Assembly: GCA_937858895.1 (NCBI GenBank)
Contig: CALLZN010000298.1
Location: 1-47,695 of the forward strand
Source of the DNA: an uncultured bacterium
Lineage (GTDB): Bacteria > Planctomycetota > UBA1135 > GCA-002748355
DNA: 47,695 nt
Reading direction: 5' to 3'
The notes under the pieces were generated by a model. That model saw only the letters and a program-made list of their open reading frames with translations. It did not search any database and was not told the DNA's origin. The position numbers and the translations under genes are program-made. How positions within the stretch are numbered: the first letter of the stretch is position 1; each line of letters starts with the position of its first letter. Shown here in pieces: positions 25,064-34,400 of the stretch.

Positions 25064-26050
25064 ATGAAAGCTCTCATCTCCATCGCCATCTCTTGCCTGG
25101 TCGTTACGAGTGCGGCCGCGGCGCAACAGACGATCCCGAGTGACTTCCTCACGACGCCAGGCGCGTCTTACACGAACTATCCCTTTGGCCTCGCCAACGC
25201 GCGCGTTCAGTACCTCTATGACACATCGGTGATCACGCCGCCCGTGTTGCCGATCAACCAGCTCGATGTTCGCGGCCAAGAGAACATCGTCGGCAACGCC
25301 AAGACCGCGACGATCGAGATCCGCCTCTCGACATCGGCCGCAGTCTGGAACGCGGCGTCGACGACCTTCACCAGCAACGTCGGTCCCGACGAGTCCGTCT
25401 GCTTTTCGCCGAAGGCGGTCAACCTCCCGGGCTACGCGTCCTCCGCCTCGCCAGGCTTCCCGACCAGCTTCAAGCTCGACAAGGCCTTCGTTTACTTGCG
25501 CGCGAGGGGCAACCTCTTGATCGACTACTTCGTGACGGGAGGCAGCAGCACTGCATATCCATCCAACTGCGCTTACGGCCGTGCTGTCGCGTCGAGCACG
25601 ATCGGCACGTCGTGCCAAGCCGCGAGTCAGAGCTTCACGGGCGGCTCCTCGCTCACGGCGACGTCGACGCTCGCCTTCAACCTGAGCGCTGGTCCTGCGA
25701 ACGGCGCCGCGGTGCAGATCCTCGGCTTCCAGAAGTTGCCGCAGGCGGTCCCCCTGCCCAACGGCAACTGTCCCCTCCACATCGTGCCCCTCCTCCTCGT
25801 CGGCGCAGCCACGAGCGCGACGGGCACGGCGACGGTCACCTACCCGATCCCCGTCGGCACCCGCGCGCTGGTCGGGCCAGTCGTCTACAGCCAGTGGGTC
25901 GCGCTCGGCGCGATCTGGGATTCGAGTCCCGCGATCGAGGTCTCGATCGGTGGCTACCTGCCCTGCGTCCGCATCTACAACCTCTCGAGCTCGACCGCGA
26001 CCACTGGCTCGACGCAGCTCGGCGTCGGTGTCGTGCATCGCGTCCAGTGA
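25064..26050 (+). CDS. Secreted protein, paralogue of the 23.7-kb gene
   Basis: A 328-residue exported protein starting 45 bases after the tRNA. The signal peptide (LISIAISCLVVTSAAAAQ) ends Ala-x-Ala. It shares order and spacing of motifs with the gene at 23690-24748: NARVQYLYDTS, QENIVGNAKTATIEIRLSTS, SPKAVNLPGY and FVYLRARGNLLIDY. Its C-terminal module has NCPLHIVPLLLVGAATSATG and VVYSQWVALGAIWDSS. Four cysteines in the middle (VCFSP, SNCAY, TSCQA, GNCPL) may form disulphides. A TTATATT at 25048-25054 could be a -10 box or part of a leader; no SD site is present. Function unknown, probably extracellular. Confidence 0.85.
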   Translation: MKALISIAISCLVVTSAAAAQQTIPSDFLTTPGASYTNYPFGLANARVQYLYDTSVITPPVLPINQLDVRGQENIVGNAKTATIEIRLSTSAAVWNAASTTFTSNVGPDESVCFSPKAVNLPGYASSASPGFPTSFKLDKAFVYLRARGNLLIDYFVTGGSSTAYPSNCAYGRAVASSTIGTSCQAASQSFTGGSSLTATSTLAFNLSAGPANGAAVQILGFQKLPQAVPLPNGNCPLHIVPLLLVGAATSATGTATVTYPIPVGTRALVGPVVYSQWVALGAIWDSSPAIEVSIGGYLPCVRIYNLSSSTATTGSTQLGVGVVHRVQ

Positions 26051-26059
26051 GCGTGGTTG

Positions 26060-27190
26060 TCAGAGAGCGCTGCGCTTCTTCCCGAGCCAGCCGAGCCGTC
26101 TAAAGAAGATCAACATGACGACGGCGATCAGCAGGATGACGACCCAGAAGACTACGTAGGCATAGGGCAGCTCGAGCTCGGGCATGTTGCCGGCCTTGCT
26201 CGTGTCGAAGTTCATGCCGTAGACGCCAGTCAAGAACATCATCGGCAGGAAGATCATCGAGATGACCGTCAGCACGCGCATGGTCTCGTTCATGCCGTGA
26301 CTGAGCGTCGAGAGGTAGAGGTCCATGAGCGACGAGACGATTTCGCGATACCCTTCGATCAAGTCGAGGACTTGGATGATGTGGTCGTGGACGTCGCGCA
26401 AGTAGATCTTCGTCGACTCTTCGAAGCTCTCGTCCTCGCTGCGGACCAGAGCCTGCAGCATCTCTCGCATCGGCCAGCACGAGCGACGCAGCTGCGTCAG
26501 CTCGCGCTTCATGCGCAGGATCGCGACGGCATGCTTGCGCTCGACGCCTTTGAGGACCGCATCCTCTAATTGCTCGAGGGTCTCGCCATAAGTCTCGAGC
26601 ACGGGGAAGTAGGCGTCGACGCACGCGTCGAGTAGCGAGTAGACGAGATAGTCAGGTCCGGAGCGCTTGAGGCGACCGCGGCCCGATCGGATCCGAGCGC
26701 GGACTGGCTCGAACACGTCTCCTTCGCGTTCTTGAAAGGTGATCACGACCCGTCGGCCCAACCAAATTCCGAGTTGCTCGGTCTCGATGCCCGTCGTGCA
26801 TGGACGCAGCATGCGGCAGACGAGGAAGCGACCTTCGTCGTACTCCTCGGTCTTGGCGCGTTGTCCGGTGTGGACGACGTCTTCGAGGGCGAGCGCGTGG
26901 ATGCCTGCCCTTGTACCGAGATCCTCGAGCAAGGCTCCATCGCCAAGGCCGGACACGTCGATCCAAAGCACGCCTGCGCCATCGACCGGCGGTAGGTCCG
27001 CGAGGCTCGTCGCGCCATCCTTGCTCTCGACCGCACCATGCTCGTCGAAGCGCATCCAACGCAGGGTCGTCGCTTCGGCGCCCTCGTCGACCGCGATCGT
27101 GCCCGGCATGCTTCCCGGAGCCGGGCGCCGCCCGCGACCGAAGAGACGCGAGAGGGATGACGTCCGAGAACTACGTGAGGTCGGTGGCAT
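26060..27190 (-). CDS. corA: CorA-family magnesium/divalent cation transporter
   Basis: A 376-residue inner-membrane channel of the CorA/2-TM-GxN family. A cytoplasmic funnel domain contains LWIDVSGLGD, HALALEDVVHTGQRAKTEEY and a long stalk helix (DAVLKGVERKHAVAILRMKR). The C-terminus has two membrane helices; the signature GMN is in FLTGVYGMNFDTS between TM1 (VISMIFLPMMFLTGVYG) and TM2 (YAYVVFWVVILLIAVVMLIF). A basic tail FFRRLGWLGKKRS follows TM2. The chosen ATG has GAGG 3 bases upstream; a further in-frame ATG lies 27 codons downstream. It is convergent with the secreted gene at 25 kb (9-base gap) and 29 bases after the fbp stop on the same strand. Confidence 0.95.
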   Translation of the reverse strand: MPPTSRSSRTSSLSRLFGRGRRPAPGSMPGTIAVDEGAEATTLRWMRFDEHGAVESKDGATSLADLPPVDGAGVLWIDVSGLGDGALLEDLGTRAGIHALALEDVVHTGQRAKTEEYDEGRFLVCRMLRPCTTGIETEQLGIWLGRRVVITFQEREGDVFEPVRARIRSGRGRLKRSGPDYLVYSLLDACVDAYFPVLETYGETLEQLEDAVLKGVERKHAVAILRMKRELTQLRRSCWPMREMLQALVRSEDESFEESTKIYLRDVHDHIIQVLDLIEGYREIVSSLMDLYLSTLSHGMNETMRVLTVISMIFLPMMFLTGVYGMNFDTSKAGNMPELELPYAYVVFWVVILLIAVVMLIFFRRLGWLGKKRSAL

Positions 27191-27219
27191 GCGCCTCGTG
27201 AAACGTAAAACGGCGAGGC

Positions 27220-28215
27220 TTAGCGCAGGCTCTCCACGGCATATTCGACGTCGCCGCGGGAACCGACGAAGAGCGGGCAACGCTCGTGAAGCTCAGTGGG
27301 CTCGAGTTCGAGCGTGCGCCTGCTGCCGTCGCTCGCCGCGCCACCCGCCCGCTCGGCGATCTTCGCGAGCGGGGCCGCCTCGTAGAGGTAGCGCAGCTTG
27401 CCGCGCGGTCGATCTACGAGACCGGGATAGAGGAAGATGCCTCCCTGGAGGAGGGTGCGGTGGAAGTCCGCGACCAAGGCGCCGGTGTAGCGCGCGGCGC
27501 GCTTGCCGACCGGAGCACGGCCTTGGCGGAAGGACGCGACCAACTCCTTGGTCTTTTCATCCCACTGGCCCTCGTTCGATTCGTTGACGCTGTAGGCACC
27601 CCCACCGGCTGGCATCTGGATGTCCGCGTGCGTGAGGAAGAACTCGCCGATCGATCGATCGAGCGTGAAGCCATTGACGGGGCCGTCATCACCTGCCGTG
27701 TAAACGAAGACCGTCGACGGCCCGTAGAGGATGTAGCCCGCCGCGACCTGGGCATCGCCGCGCTGCAGGAAGTCCGCTTCGCTCACGGGGCGCTCGACGT
27801 CCATGCGCTGGTGCACGGAGAAGATCGAACCGAGCGACCCATTGATGTCGATGTTCCCAGAACCATCGAGCGGGTCGAAGAGCACGCAGTACTTGCCCGC
27901 CTTCGACTCGTCGTCATCGAAGGCGTGGATCTTCGCCCGTTCCTCGGAGGCGACAGCGCAGACCGACCCGAGCGACTCGAAGACCCGCACGAAGGTCGCA
28001 TCCGCGAGTTCGTCGAGCTTCTGCACGCGTTCGCCTTGGACGTTGACGATGCCCGTCTCGCCATGTTCACCGAGGAAGCCCGCGTTGAGCAGGCGCTGGG
28101 CGATCATGCGGCCGGCGAGGCTCAGCCGCGCGAGGATGCGCGACAACTCGCCGGTCGCCCCTGGATGCAAGCGCTCGGTCGTGCGGATGTGCTCGATCAA
28201 GGTCGGTCGTGTCAT
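27220..28215 (-). CDS. fbp: Fructose-1,6-bisphosphatase class I
   Basis: A 331-residue cytoplasmic enzyme that converts fructose-1,6-bisphosphate to fructose-6-phosphate in gluconeogenesis. The metal-binding motif CVLFDPLDGSGNIDINGS is intact, as are ASEERAKI (a conserved Glu), TGALVADFHRTLLQGGIFLY and GKLRYLYEAAPLAKIAERAGG, which bind the sugar phosphate. The start is an ATG that overlaps the stop of the upstream M28 peptidase gene (ATGA, 4 bases), with GGAGG 7 bases upstream, so translation is coupled. The pairing with a peptidase makes sense if amino acids feed gluconeogenesis, though this is inferred from position only. Confidence 0.97.
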   Translation of the reverse strand: MTRPTLIEHIRTTERLHPGATGELSRILARLSLAGRMIAQRLLNAGFLGEHGETGIVNVQGERVQKLDELADATFVRVFESLGSVCAVASEERAKIHAFDDDESKAGKYCVLFDPLDGSGNIDINGSLGSIFSVHQRMDVERPVSEADFLQRGDAQVAAGYILYGPSTVFVYTAGDDGPVNGFTLDRSIGEFFLTHADIQMPAGGGAYSVNESNEGQWDEKTKELVASFRQGRAPVGKRAARYTGALVADFHRTLLQGGIFLYPGLVDRPRGKLRYLYEAAPLAKIAERAGGAASDGSRRTLELEPTELHERCPLFVGSRGDVEYAVESLR

Positions 28216-29897
28216 CGCCCGCCCTCCGTGAACCAATCGTCCTGCTTGCCGAGACGCTTGGGGCGACGATCGTCGGACGCGACCTCGTGGCCGATCGTGA
28301 AGGCGAGGCGCGCGATGCGCTCGATCTTCTCGAACTCGAGCTTGTCGGCCGTGTCGCTCGGCATGTGGTAGTCGGCGTGTTCGTCGTCACAGAAGAAGAC
28401 GACCGGGATACCCTCCTTCGCGAAGTTCCAGTGGTCGCTGCGCTGGTAGAACTTGTCGCCGTTCGTCATGCGCAGTCCGAAGTCGGCTCCGAGCTGCGCG
28501 GCCCGCAGCGCGAGCGTCGAGTAGTCGTTGTTCTTGAAGGTCGGCGTCAAAGCGACGGCGTCGCTCGGGACCTTGTCGGTGCTGCGACCGAGCATGTCCA
28601 TGTTGATGTTGGCGACGATCTTTTCGATCGGCCAAGTCGGATGGTCCGCGAAGTGCGCTGATCCCCAGAGCCCCAGTTCTTCACCCGACACCGCGAGGAA
28701 CATGACGCTGCGCCGCGGCCGCGCGTCGCCTTCGAGCTTGGAGAAGGCCTCGGCGATCGCGAGCACGGTCGAGCAACCACTCGCGTTGTCGTCGGCTCCA
28801 TTGAACACGCCGCCATTGGCGGTCAAGCCGAGGTGGTCCATGTGACAGGAGAAAACGACGACCTCATCCTTCTGCTGCGGATCGCGGCCTTCCATGACGC
28901 CAATGATGTTGCTCGCGTCGACCTTTTCGCTGTAGGGCTTGGCCTGGATCTTGACTTGCCCCTTGGACTTCTTGCCGACGAGGGCTTCGTCGGACCACGT
29001 GGCGTTGGCGTCGATCTCGAGCAAAGCGAGAACGGCTGCGGCGTCCTTACCGTCGACCACGATGGTCGGCACCTTCGGCGGGAGACCTTCGAACATGTTG
29101 CGCTCGCGGCCGCGCGTCACGACGGGCTTGCCCGGATAGGACGTCTGCATGTTCGCAGCCGAAAGGAAGCTCACGCTGAGTTCAGGCGCGACCACGATGC
29201 AGGCGCGCGCCCCACCGGCTTGTGCGTTCTTCGCGAGCGTGCGAATCTCGCCCATGAGCCGGAAGCCCTCGCCCATCGCGGCCATCGTGCTCGTCGGCGC
29301 GCGCTCGCTCTCTTTGATGAGGCAGACCGCAATCATGCCGTCGAGCGCGAGCTCACGTGGGTTGGTCGTGCCGCACCAGAAGAGCCGCCCCTGACGCTTG
29401 ACCTCCTGCTTCTTGCGCGCGTCGACGAACCAAGCGCCGTGCTCGCAGAGCTTCTTGCCATCAGGACCGAAGATCCCTGTCTTGTCGGCGACCAAGCCGC
29501 TGTGCTGAACCTCGTAGAGCTGCTCCCAGCCGCGCTTGCCTTGCTTGCTGTCTCCCCAGGGCTGCAAGCCGAACTTCTCGAAGTGCGTGCGGAAGTACTC
29601 GGCGGCCTTTTGCTGCCCCGCTGTGCCCGTCAGGCGTCCTTCGAAGGCGTCGGATGCCAGCGTCGTTCCGTGACCTTCGAGGAGCTTGGCCGTGATCGTC
29701 GCGCGCGCGCGCGCCATGGGCGACCCTTCGTCGGCGCTCGTGGTGGCGGCTGGCTTCGCGGCGGGCTTCGCATCTGGCTTCTCGGGCGCCTCGACCTGGG
29801 CCATCGAAGGGCTCGCCAACAGCAGGGCGAAGCCGCAGGCGCTGAGGCACGAGATGAGAGTCCTGGGACTCAGGCACGTATAGAACGGAATCTTCAT
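28212..29897 (-). CDS. M28-family zinc metallopeptidase with PA insert
   Basis: A 561-residue exported aminopeptidase. The signal peptide ends near LLLASPSMAQ, followed by a Pro/Ala/Lys linker (VEAPEKPDAKPAAKPAAT). A PA-type inserted domain (IAVCLIKESER, AGGARACIVVAPELS) precedes the catalytic domain. The di-zinc site is complete: His352 (SCHMDHLG), Asp near 369 (NGADDNASG), Glu near 406 (VSGEELGLWGS), Asp434 (NMDMLGRS) and His511 (DYHMPSDT). Such enzymes cut N-terminal residues from peptides in the periplasm or outside. The start ATG has GGAG 9 bases upstream. Its stop overlaps the fbp start. The upstream gap to the secreted gene is 186 bp. Confidence 0.95.
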   Translation of the reverse strand: MKIPFYTCLSPRTLISCLSACGFALLLASPSMAQVEAPEKPDAKPAAKPAATTSADEGSPMARARATITAKLLEGHGTTLASDAFEGRLTGTAGQQKAAEYFRTHFEKFGLQPWGDSKQGKRGWEQLYEVQHSGLVADKTGIFGPDGKKLCEHGAWFVDARKKQEVKRQGRLFWCGTTNPRELALDGMIAVCLIKESERAPTSTMAAMGEGFRLMGEIRTLAKNAQAGGARACIVVAPELSVSFLSAANMQTSYPGKPVVTRGRERNMFEGLPPKVPTIVVDGKDAAAVLALLEIDANATWSDEALVGKKSKGQVKIQAKPYSEKVDASNIIGVMEGRDPQQKDEVVVFSCHMDHLGLTANGGVFNGADDNASGCSTVLAIAEAFSKLEGDARPRRSVMFLAVSGEELGLWGSAHFADHPTWPIEKIVANINMDMLGRSTDKVPSDAVALTPTFKNNDYSTLALRAAQLGADFGLRMTNGDKFYQRSDHWNFAKEGIPVVFFCDDEHADYHMPSDTADKLEFEKIERIARLAFTIGHEVASDDRRPKRLGKQDDWFTEGGR

Positions 29898-30083
29898 GTC
29901 CGTGGCTCCGCTGGTTGATCGAACTGAGGTCACGCTGTGGTCACGCTGTGGTCGCGCTCGCGAGATGGCCAAAGACGATACGTGTAGTCTGAGGCGAACG
30001 CCATGGACCAGCCCCGGCTTCGATCGATGCCAGCTTACCGCGCTTGGGAAGCCACCTTGGGAGCGAGCGCAGGCCCAGCCGCC

Positions 30084-31439
30084 TCAGTTATCGATGATTG
30101 CTTCGGCGACTTCACTCGTCACGAAGCCGATCTGATTGGCGCTGGCGTCGAGCACGAGGACTTGCTCGAACCAGGTCGCGCCGAGCAGGGCCGAGTCCGT
30201 CGGCACGACGAAGCTGCGCTTGGCGACGTTCGCCGTCGCGGGTAGGCCGATGGTCAGGAGCGGCAAGGTGTAGAGCGTGCAGCCGGGTGCGCCGGCAGCG
30301 GTCAAATCGACAGTGACCTTCTGCGCGCCGATCATCGAAACCGCGATGCTCGGCACGCCGCTCACTTCGATCGTGAAGGCCTCACCGAGCTGCGGCACGT
30401 CACCTGTCAAGTGGACGTCACCGACCGTCGACTTGCACGAGGTCCCCGAGACGTCGAAGGCACCGCGACGCAACAAGAAGCTGTCGAGCTTGTAGCCGAG
30501 CTTCGAGCCCGTGGCGATGTTGCGAAAAATGAAGCGCAGCCCCGTGTTCGCTTGTGTGACGCGGAACGACACGTTGGGAGTGAGCTGCCACTGCGAGGTC
30601 TTCTGTTCGGCGATGGCCCAAGTACGCGTCACGAAACCAGCAGAATTGATGTTGTGCATGATGTCGAGCGCCCACAAGCCCGTGGCCGGTACGTAGACAC
30701 GGTGGTTCATCGTGTAGACGCCCGGCTGGAGGACGAGGTCGTGCGCTGGATCCGTCGCGCTCCACCCATAGAAGCTCTTGTGCTCGAGCCAATTGACACC
30801 AATCGGTTCTGCGACCTCGCCAAAGGCCGAAGAGGCCTCGGGCACGTGGTTCATGAACCAAGTCGCGTTGCCGAGCCAAGCCCCGCTCCACGGCGCGTAG
30901 TCATAGTCGAGGCTCTGGTACTCGATGGCCTTCACCGCGGTCTGACCGATCTTGAACCAGTCGAAGTAGTAGTTCTGCTTCGTCTTCGTCGTGTCTGAAT
31001 TGAAGAGCCGAAACAACACAGGCGCGTTGTCGGCCGGCACCGAGAAGGCGACCGACTGGCAGTAGACCCAGCGGTCGGTGAACTGCGAGTGCGCGATGGT
31101 CACGCTCGTCTTGCGCTGACCGCTCGAGAAGACCTCGAAGTCGATCGGCGCTACCCCGACGTTGTCCATGAACTTCATCATGCGTACCGTCGCGACGTAG
31201 TGGCCCTTCTTGAGCGTCGTCAGCGTACGCGTGTAAGTAAAACTCGTCACCGAGTCGAGGCGGTCGACCTTGCCGCCCTTCGAGCCGGCCAAGGTGAAGT
31301 CGTCCGTGAAACCCGCAACAGGACTATGGGCCCACTGCGTCATCGCCTCTTCGAAGACCACTTGGGCGAAGCAGACGCACACAGACAAACGAGACCGTGC
31401 GGGAGAATCGAGAGATGTCGTGCCTTCATGGTGCTTCAT
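30084..31439 (-). CDS. Secreted-type hypothetical protein; 5' end possibly frameshifted
   Basis: A 451-residue protein of no known family. The middle has carbohydrate-binding-like beta sequence (TLKKGHYVATVRMMKF, YCQSVAFSVPADNAPVLFRL, GVYTMNHRVYVPATGLWALD). The end carries the shared module of the other secreted proteins here: GCTLYTLPLLTIGLPATA, ATWFEQVLVLDASANQIGFV. The N-terminus in this frame lacks a signal peptide and reads RSRLSVCVCFAQVVFEEA. In the next frame an ATG at 31429 starts MKARHLSILPHGLVCLC, which looks like a signal peptide, and would join this frame if 1-2 bases changed in the repetitive stretch at 31371-31390. So either a frameshift or a base-calling error hides the true start. 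Confidence 0.7.
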   Translation of the reverse strand: MKHHEGTTSLDSPARSRLSVCVCFAQVVFEEAMTQWAHSPVAGFTDDFTLAGSKGGKVDRLDSVTSFTYTRTLTTLKKGHYVATVRMMKFMDNVGVAPIDFEVFSSGQRKTSVTIAHSQFTDRWVYCQSVAFSVPADNAPVLFRLFNSDTTKTKQNYYFDWFKIGQTAVKAIEYQSLDYDYAPWSGAWLGNATWFMNHVPEASSAFGEVAEPIGVNWLEHKSFYGWSATDPAHDLVLQPGVYTMNHRVYVPATGLWALDIMHNINSAGFVTRTWAIAEQKTSQWQLTPNVSFRVTQANTGLRFIFRNIATGSKLGYKLDSFLLRRGAFDVSGTSCKSTVGDVHLTGDVPQLGEAFTIEVSGVPSIAVSMIGAQKVTVDLTAAGAPGCTLYTLPLLTIGLPATANVAKRSFVVPTDSALLGATWFEQVLVLDASANQIGFVTSEVAEAIIDN

Positions 31440-31498
31440 CGAAGCGCTTGCGGGCGTCGACGGGTCTCACAAATGCAAAGAAACTCGCAGCCCGGTGC

Positions 31499-34400
31499 TC
31501 AGGCCGAGGCCTCCTCGAAGCTCTCGCCCTTGACGCCCCGCTCGCGACCCTTCTCGCGGCTCGCGCCGCCTGCGGGCTGACGACTGGCGGCCTCGACACT
31601 GCGGATGCCCGCCACGTGCGGCACCGCCGCCCCATCCTCGAGGACATCGTCGACGGCCCCACGCGCGACATCGTCCAAGCTCACGCTCATGCGGGTCGAG
31701 ATGCCCTTGCGTGGCATCGTCACACCATAGAGCACGCGGCAGTCGGCCATCGTCCGCTTATGGTGGGTCACGACGAGGAACTGCGTGTCGGCCGTGAAGT
31801 CATGCAAGACGCGCAAGAAGCGCTCGACGTTGGCCTCGTCGAGGGCGGCGTCGACTTCGTCGAGGATGCAGAACGGCGACGGCTTGATCTGGAAGACCGC
31901 GAAGAGGATCGCGAGCGCGGTCATCGAGCGTTCGCCGCCCGACAGGAGTCGGATCGAGCGCAGCTCCTTGCCCGGTGGCCGCGCGAAGATCTCGATTCCC
32001 GCGTCGAGCGGGTCCTCGGTTTCGACGAGCTCGATGTCGGCCTTTCCGCCTTGGAAGAGCTTGCGGAAGATGTCTTGGAAGTTCTTGCGCGCGAGCTCGA
32101 AGGTCTCTTCGAAGAGCCGGCGCGATTCGAGGTTGATCTTGTGGATCGCGTCGATGAGTTCCTTCTTCGCCTTCTCGAGGTCGACGCAGTCGCGCTCGAG
32201 CTGGTCGAACTGCCCTTCGGCGTCGGCGAGCTCGCGTTCGGCGTCGAGGTTGACGGCGCCCATGCGCTGCATGCGCACGCGCAGAATGCCGGTCTCCTTG
32301 CGGGCCTCGTCACGCTCGAAGTCGTCTTGTTCCCAGAGCCGCTCGAGCTCGAGCTCACGACGCCAGTAGTCCGGCGGCAGCTCGGGACCTTGGAGCGAGG
32401 TCGCGACGATGCGCTCGAAGACCGGTCCAGACGGCGGCACTTCGGGGCCGAGGATCTCACGTTCGGACCAGAAGCCCCGGCCCTCGATCTCACCGCGCAA
32501 GCGCGCAACCTCGATGCCGCAGTCGTCGAAGACCTCGGCGTCGAGGCGTTCGAGGCGCATCGAAGTCTCTTGGTTGCGGAGCCACACGGACGACCGCGCT
32601 TCGCGCGCGCTCTCGAAGTCGCGTTCGAGGTCCTCGACGCGCCGTCGCTGCACGTCGCGCGCGCGCTCGAGCTCCGTGAGGTTCTCGCTCGCCTGTGTGA
32701 CAATGTCCTCGACGCTGCGGAGGCGACAAGCGAAGTCGACGACTTCGATCGACAGGCGTTCGAGGCTCGAGGCGAGCTCGTCATGCTCGCGGGCGGTTGC
32801 GACGCGACGACGGTCGAGGTCGAGACCCCGTTTTTCGAGGTCCTCGATGGCCGTCGTCAGCAAGGTCCGCTGCTGGAGCACCCCACGCACCTCGGCCTGG
32901 AGACCCGCGAGTCGCGATTGCGACTCGGCGAGCAGGTCCTGCGAGTCGTGAACCGAGCGATCTAGGTCCGACATCTGGGTACGGACCACGCGCTGCTCGG
33001 CCTCGATGGCCCGTTCCCGCTTGTCCAAGAGGACGAGGTTCATGATCGGCCGCATCCGCGCGCCGAGAGAAGCGATGGCACGATCCTCGAGCCGCAAGAG
33101 CTCGCGCTCGAGCAGAGCGATCTCTTCGAGCGTCTCGCCTTCTCGTGCTTCGCGCGTCTGTTGCGCATGGCGGGCGGACGCGAGGTTCTTGTCGAGCGAC
33201 TCGATCAGGGCCTCCATACGGCGCCGCGACGCGACGTGCTCCTGGAGCACCGTGTCGAGGCTCGCTTCGGCCTCGCGAATCGACTCGAGCTCGAGGTCGA
33301 CCGCTTGCAAACAGGCGTGGAGGTGCTCGAGTTGGCTGCGGCGTTGCAGCGGACTCGCGGCGACCTCGGCGCGACCGGCCTGGATCCACGGGCCGTCGAC
33401 GAGCTCACCGCGGAGGGTCACGCAGCGGACGGCAGCGCCCGCGCGCGAGAGCTCGTAGGCAGCCTCGAGGTCAGGAACGAGGAGCACGCCGGCGAGGGCG
33501 TCCTCGAGCAGTTCACGCACGGGCTCTTGGAAGCGACAGAAGTCGCTCAAGGGCAGGCCTGCTCGTGGCAGGTCGCCTGGCACTGTCACCGGGGCGTCCG
33601 GCTCGCTGGTGGCCGACGACGCATGGCTCTGCGTCAAGCGACTCGCGTCGACGAGCGAAAGCCGCGCGCCCTTGGCTTCTTCGAGCTGGGCGAGGGCGGC
33701 TTCGATGCCGTGGCGATCCTCGACGACGAGCGCTTGCACGCGCGAGCCGAGCACGGCCTCGAGCGCCGGGCCGAGCTCGATCGGGAAGTCGACGCAAAGC
33801 GCGATGCGCGTGAGGATGCCATTCGCGCGGCCTTCGTCCTCGCCGAGCAGGGCGCGCGCTGCTTCGTCGAGCCCCGTGTAGGAAGCCTCGAGGTCGCGGA
33901 GCAGGTCGATGCTCGAGACCAGCGACGAGCGCTCGCGTGCGTGGGCGTGGCTCTTCTCGACGATGGCGTCCTTGTCGGCGGCGTGCGCCTTGATGACCTC
34001 GATCTTGGCTTCGAGTTGGGCGCGCGCTCGGTCGTAGCGTTCCTGGAGGTCGTCACACTCGCGGTCGCCGTGCACGCGTTCGCGACGGCTCGCGGCGAGG
34101 CGCTGTTCGAGCACTTGGACCTGCTCGCGCAGCGACTCCGCCCGCACGCGCAGAGCACCGCCGTCGATCTCTTCTTGACGAACGACGTTGCGCGCGCGCG
34201 TCTTGTCGTGCATCAACTCGAGCATGCGCTGACGCAAGCGCTCTTCGACGCGCTGTTGCTCGCGGAAGGCATCCCGCGCCGCCTTGGCGGCTTCGGCCCG
34301 CTCCGGCAGGTCCTCTTCGGCGGCTTCGAGTCGACGGCGCAAGTCGGCTTCGCCAGCGAAGCACTCTTCGAGCTCGAGGCGCCGCGCGTCGAGGAGGCGC

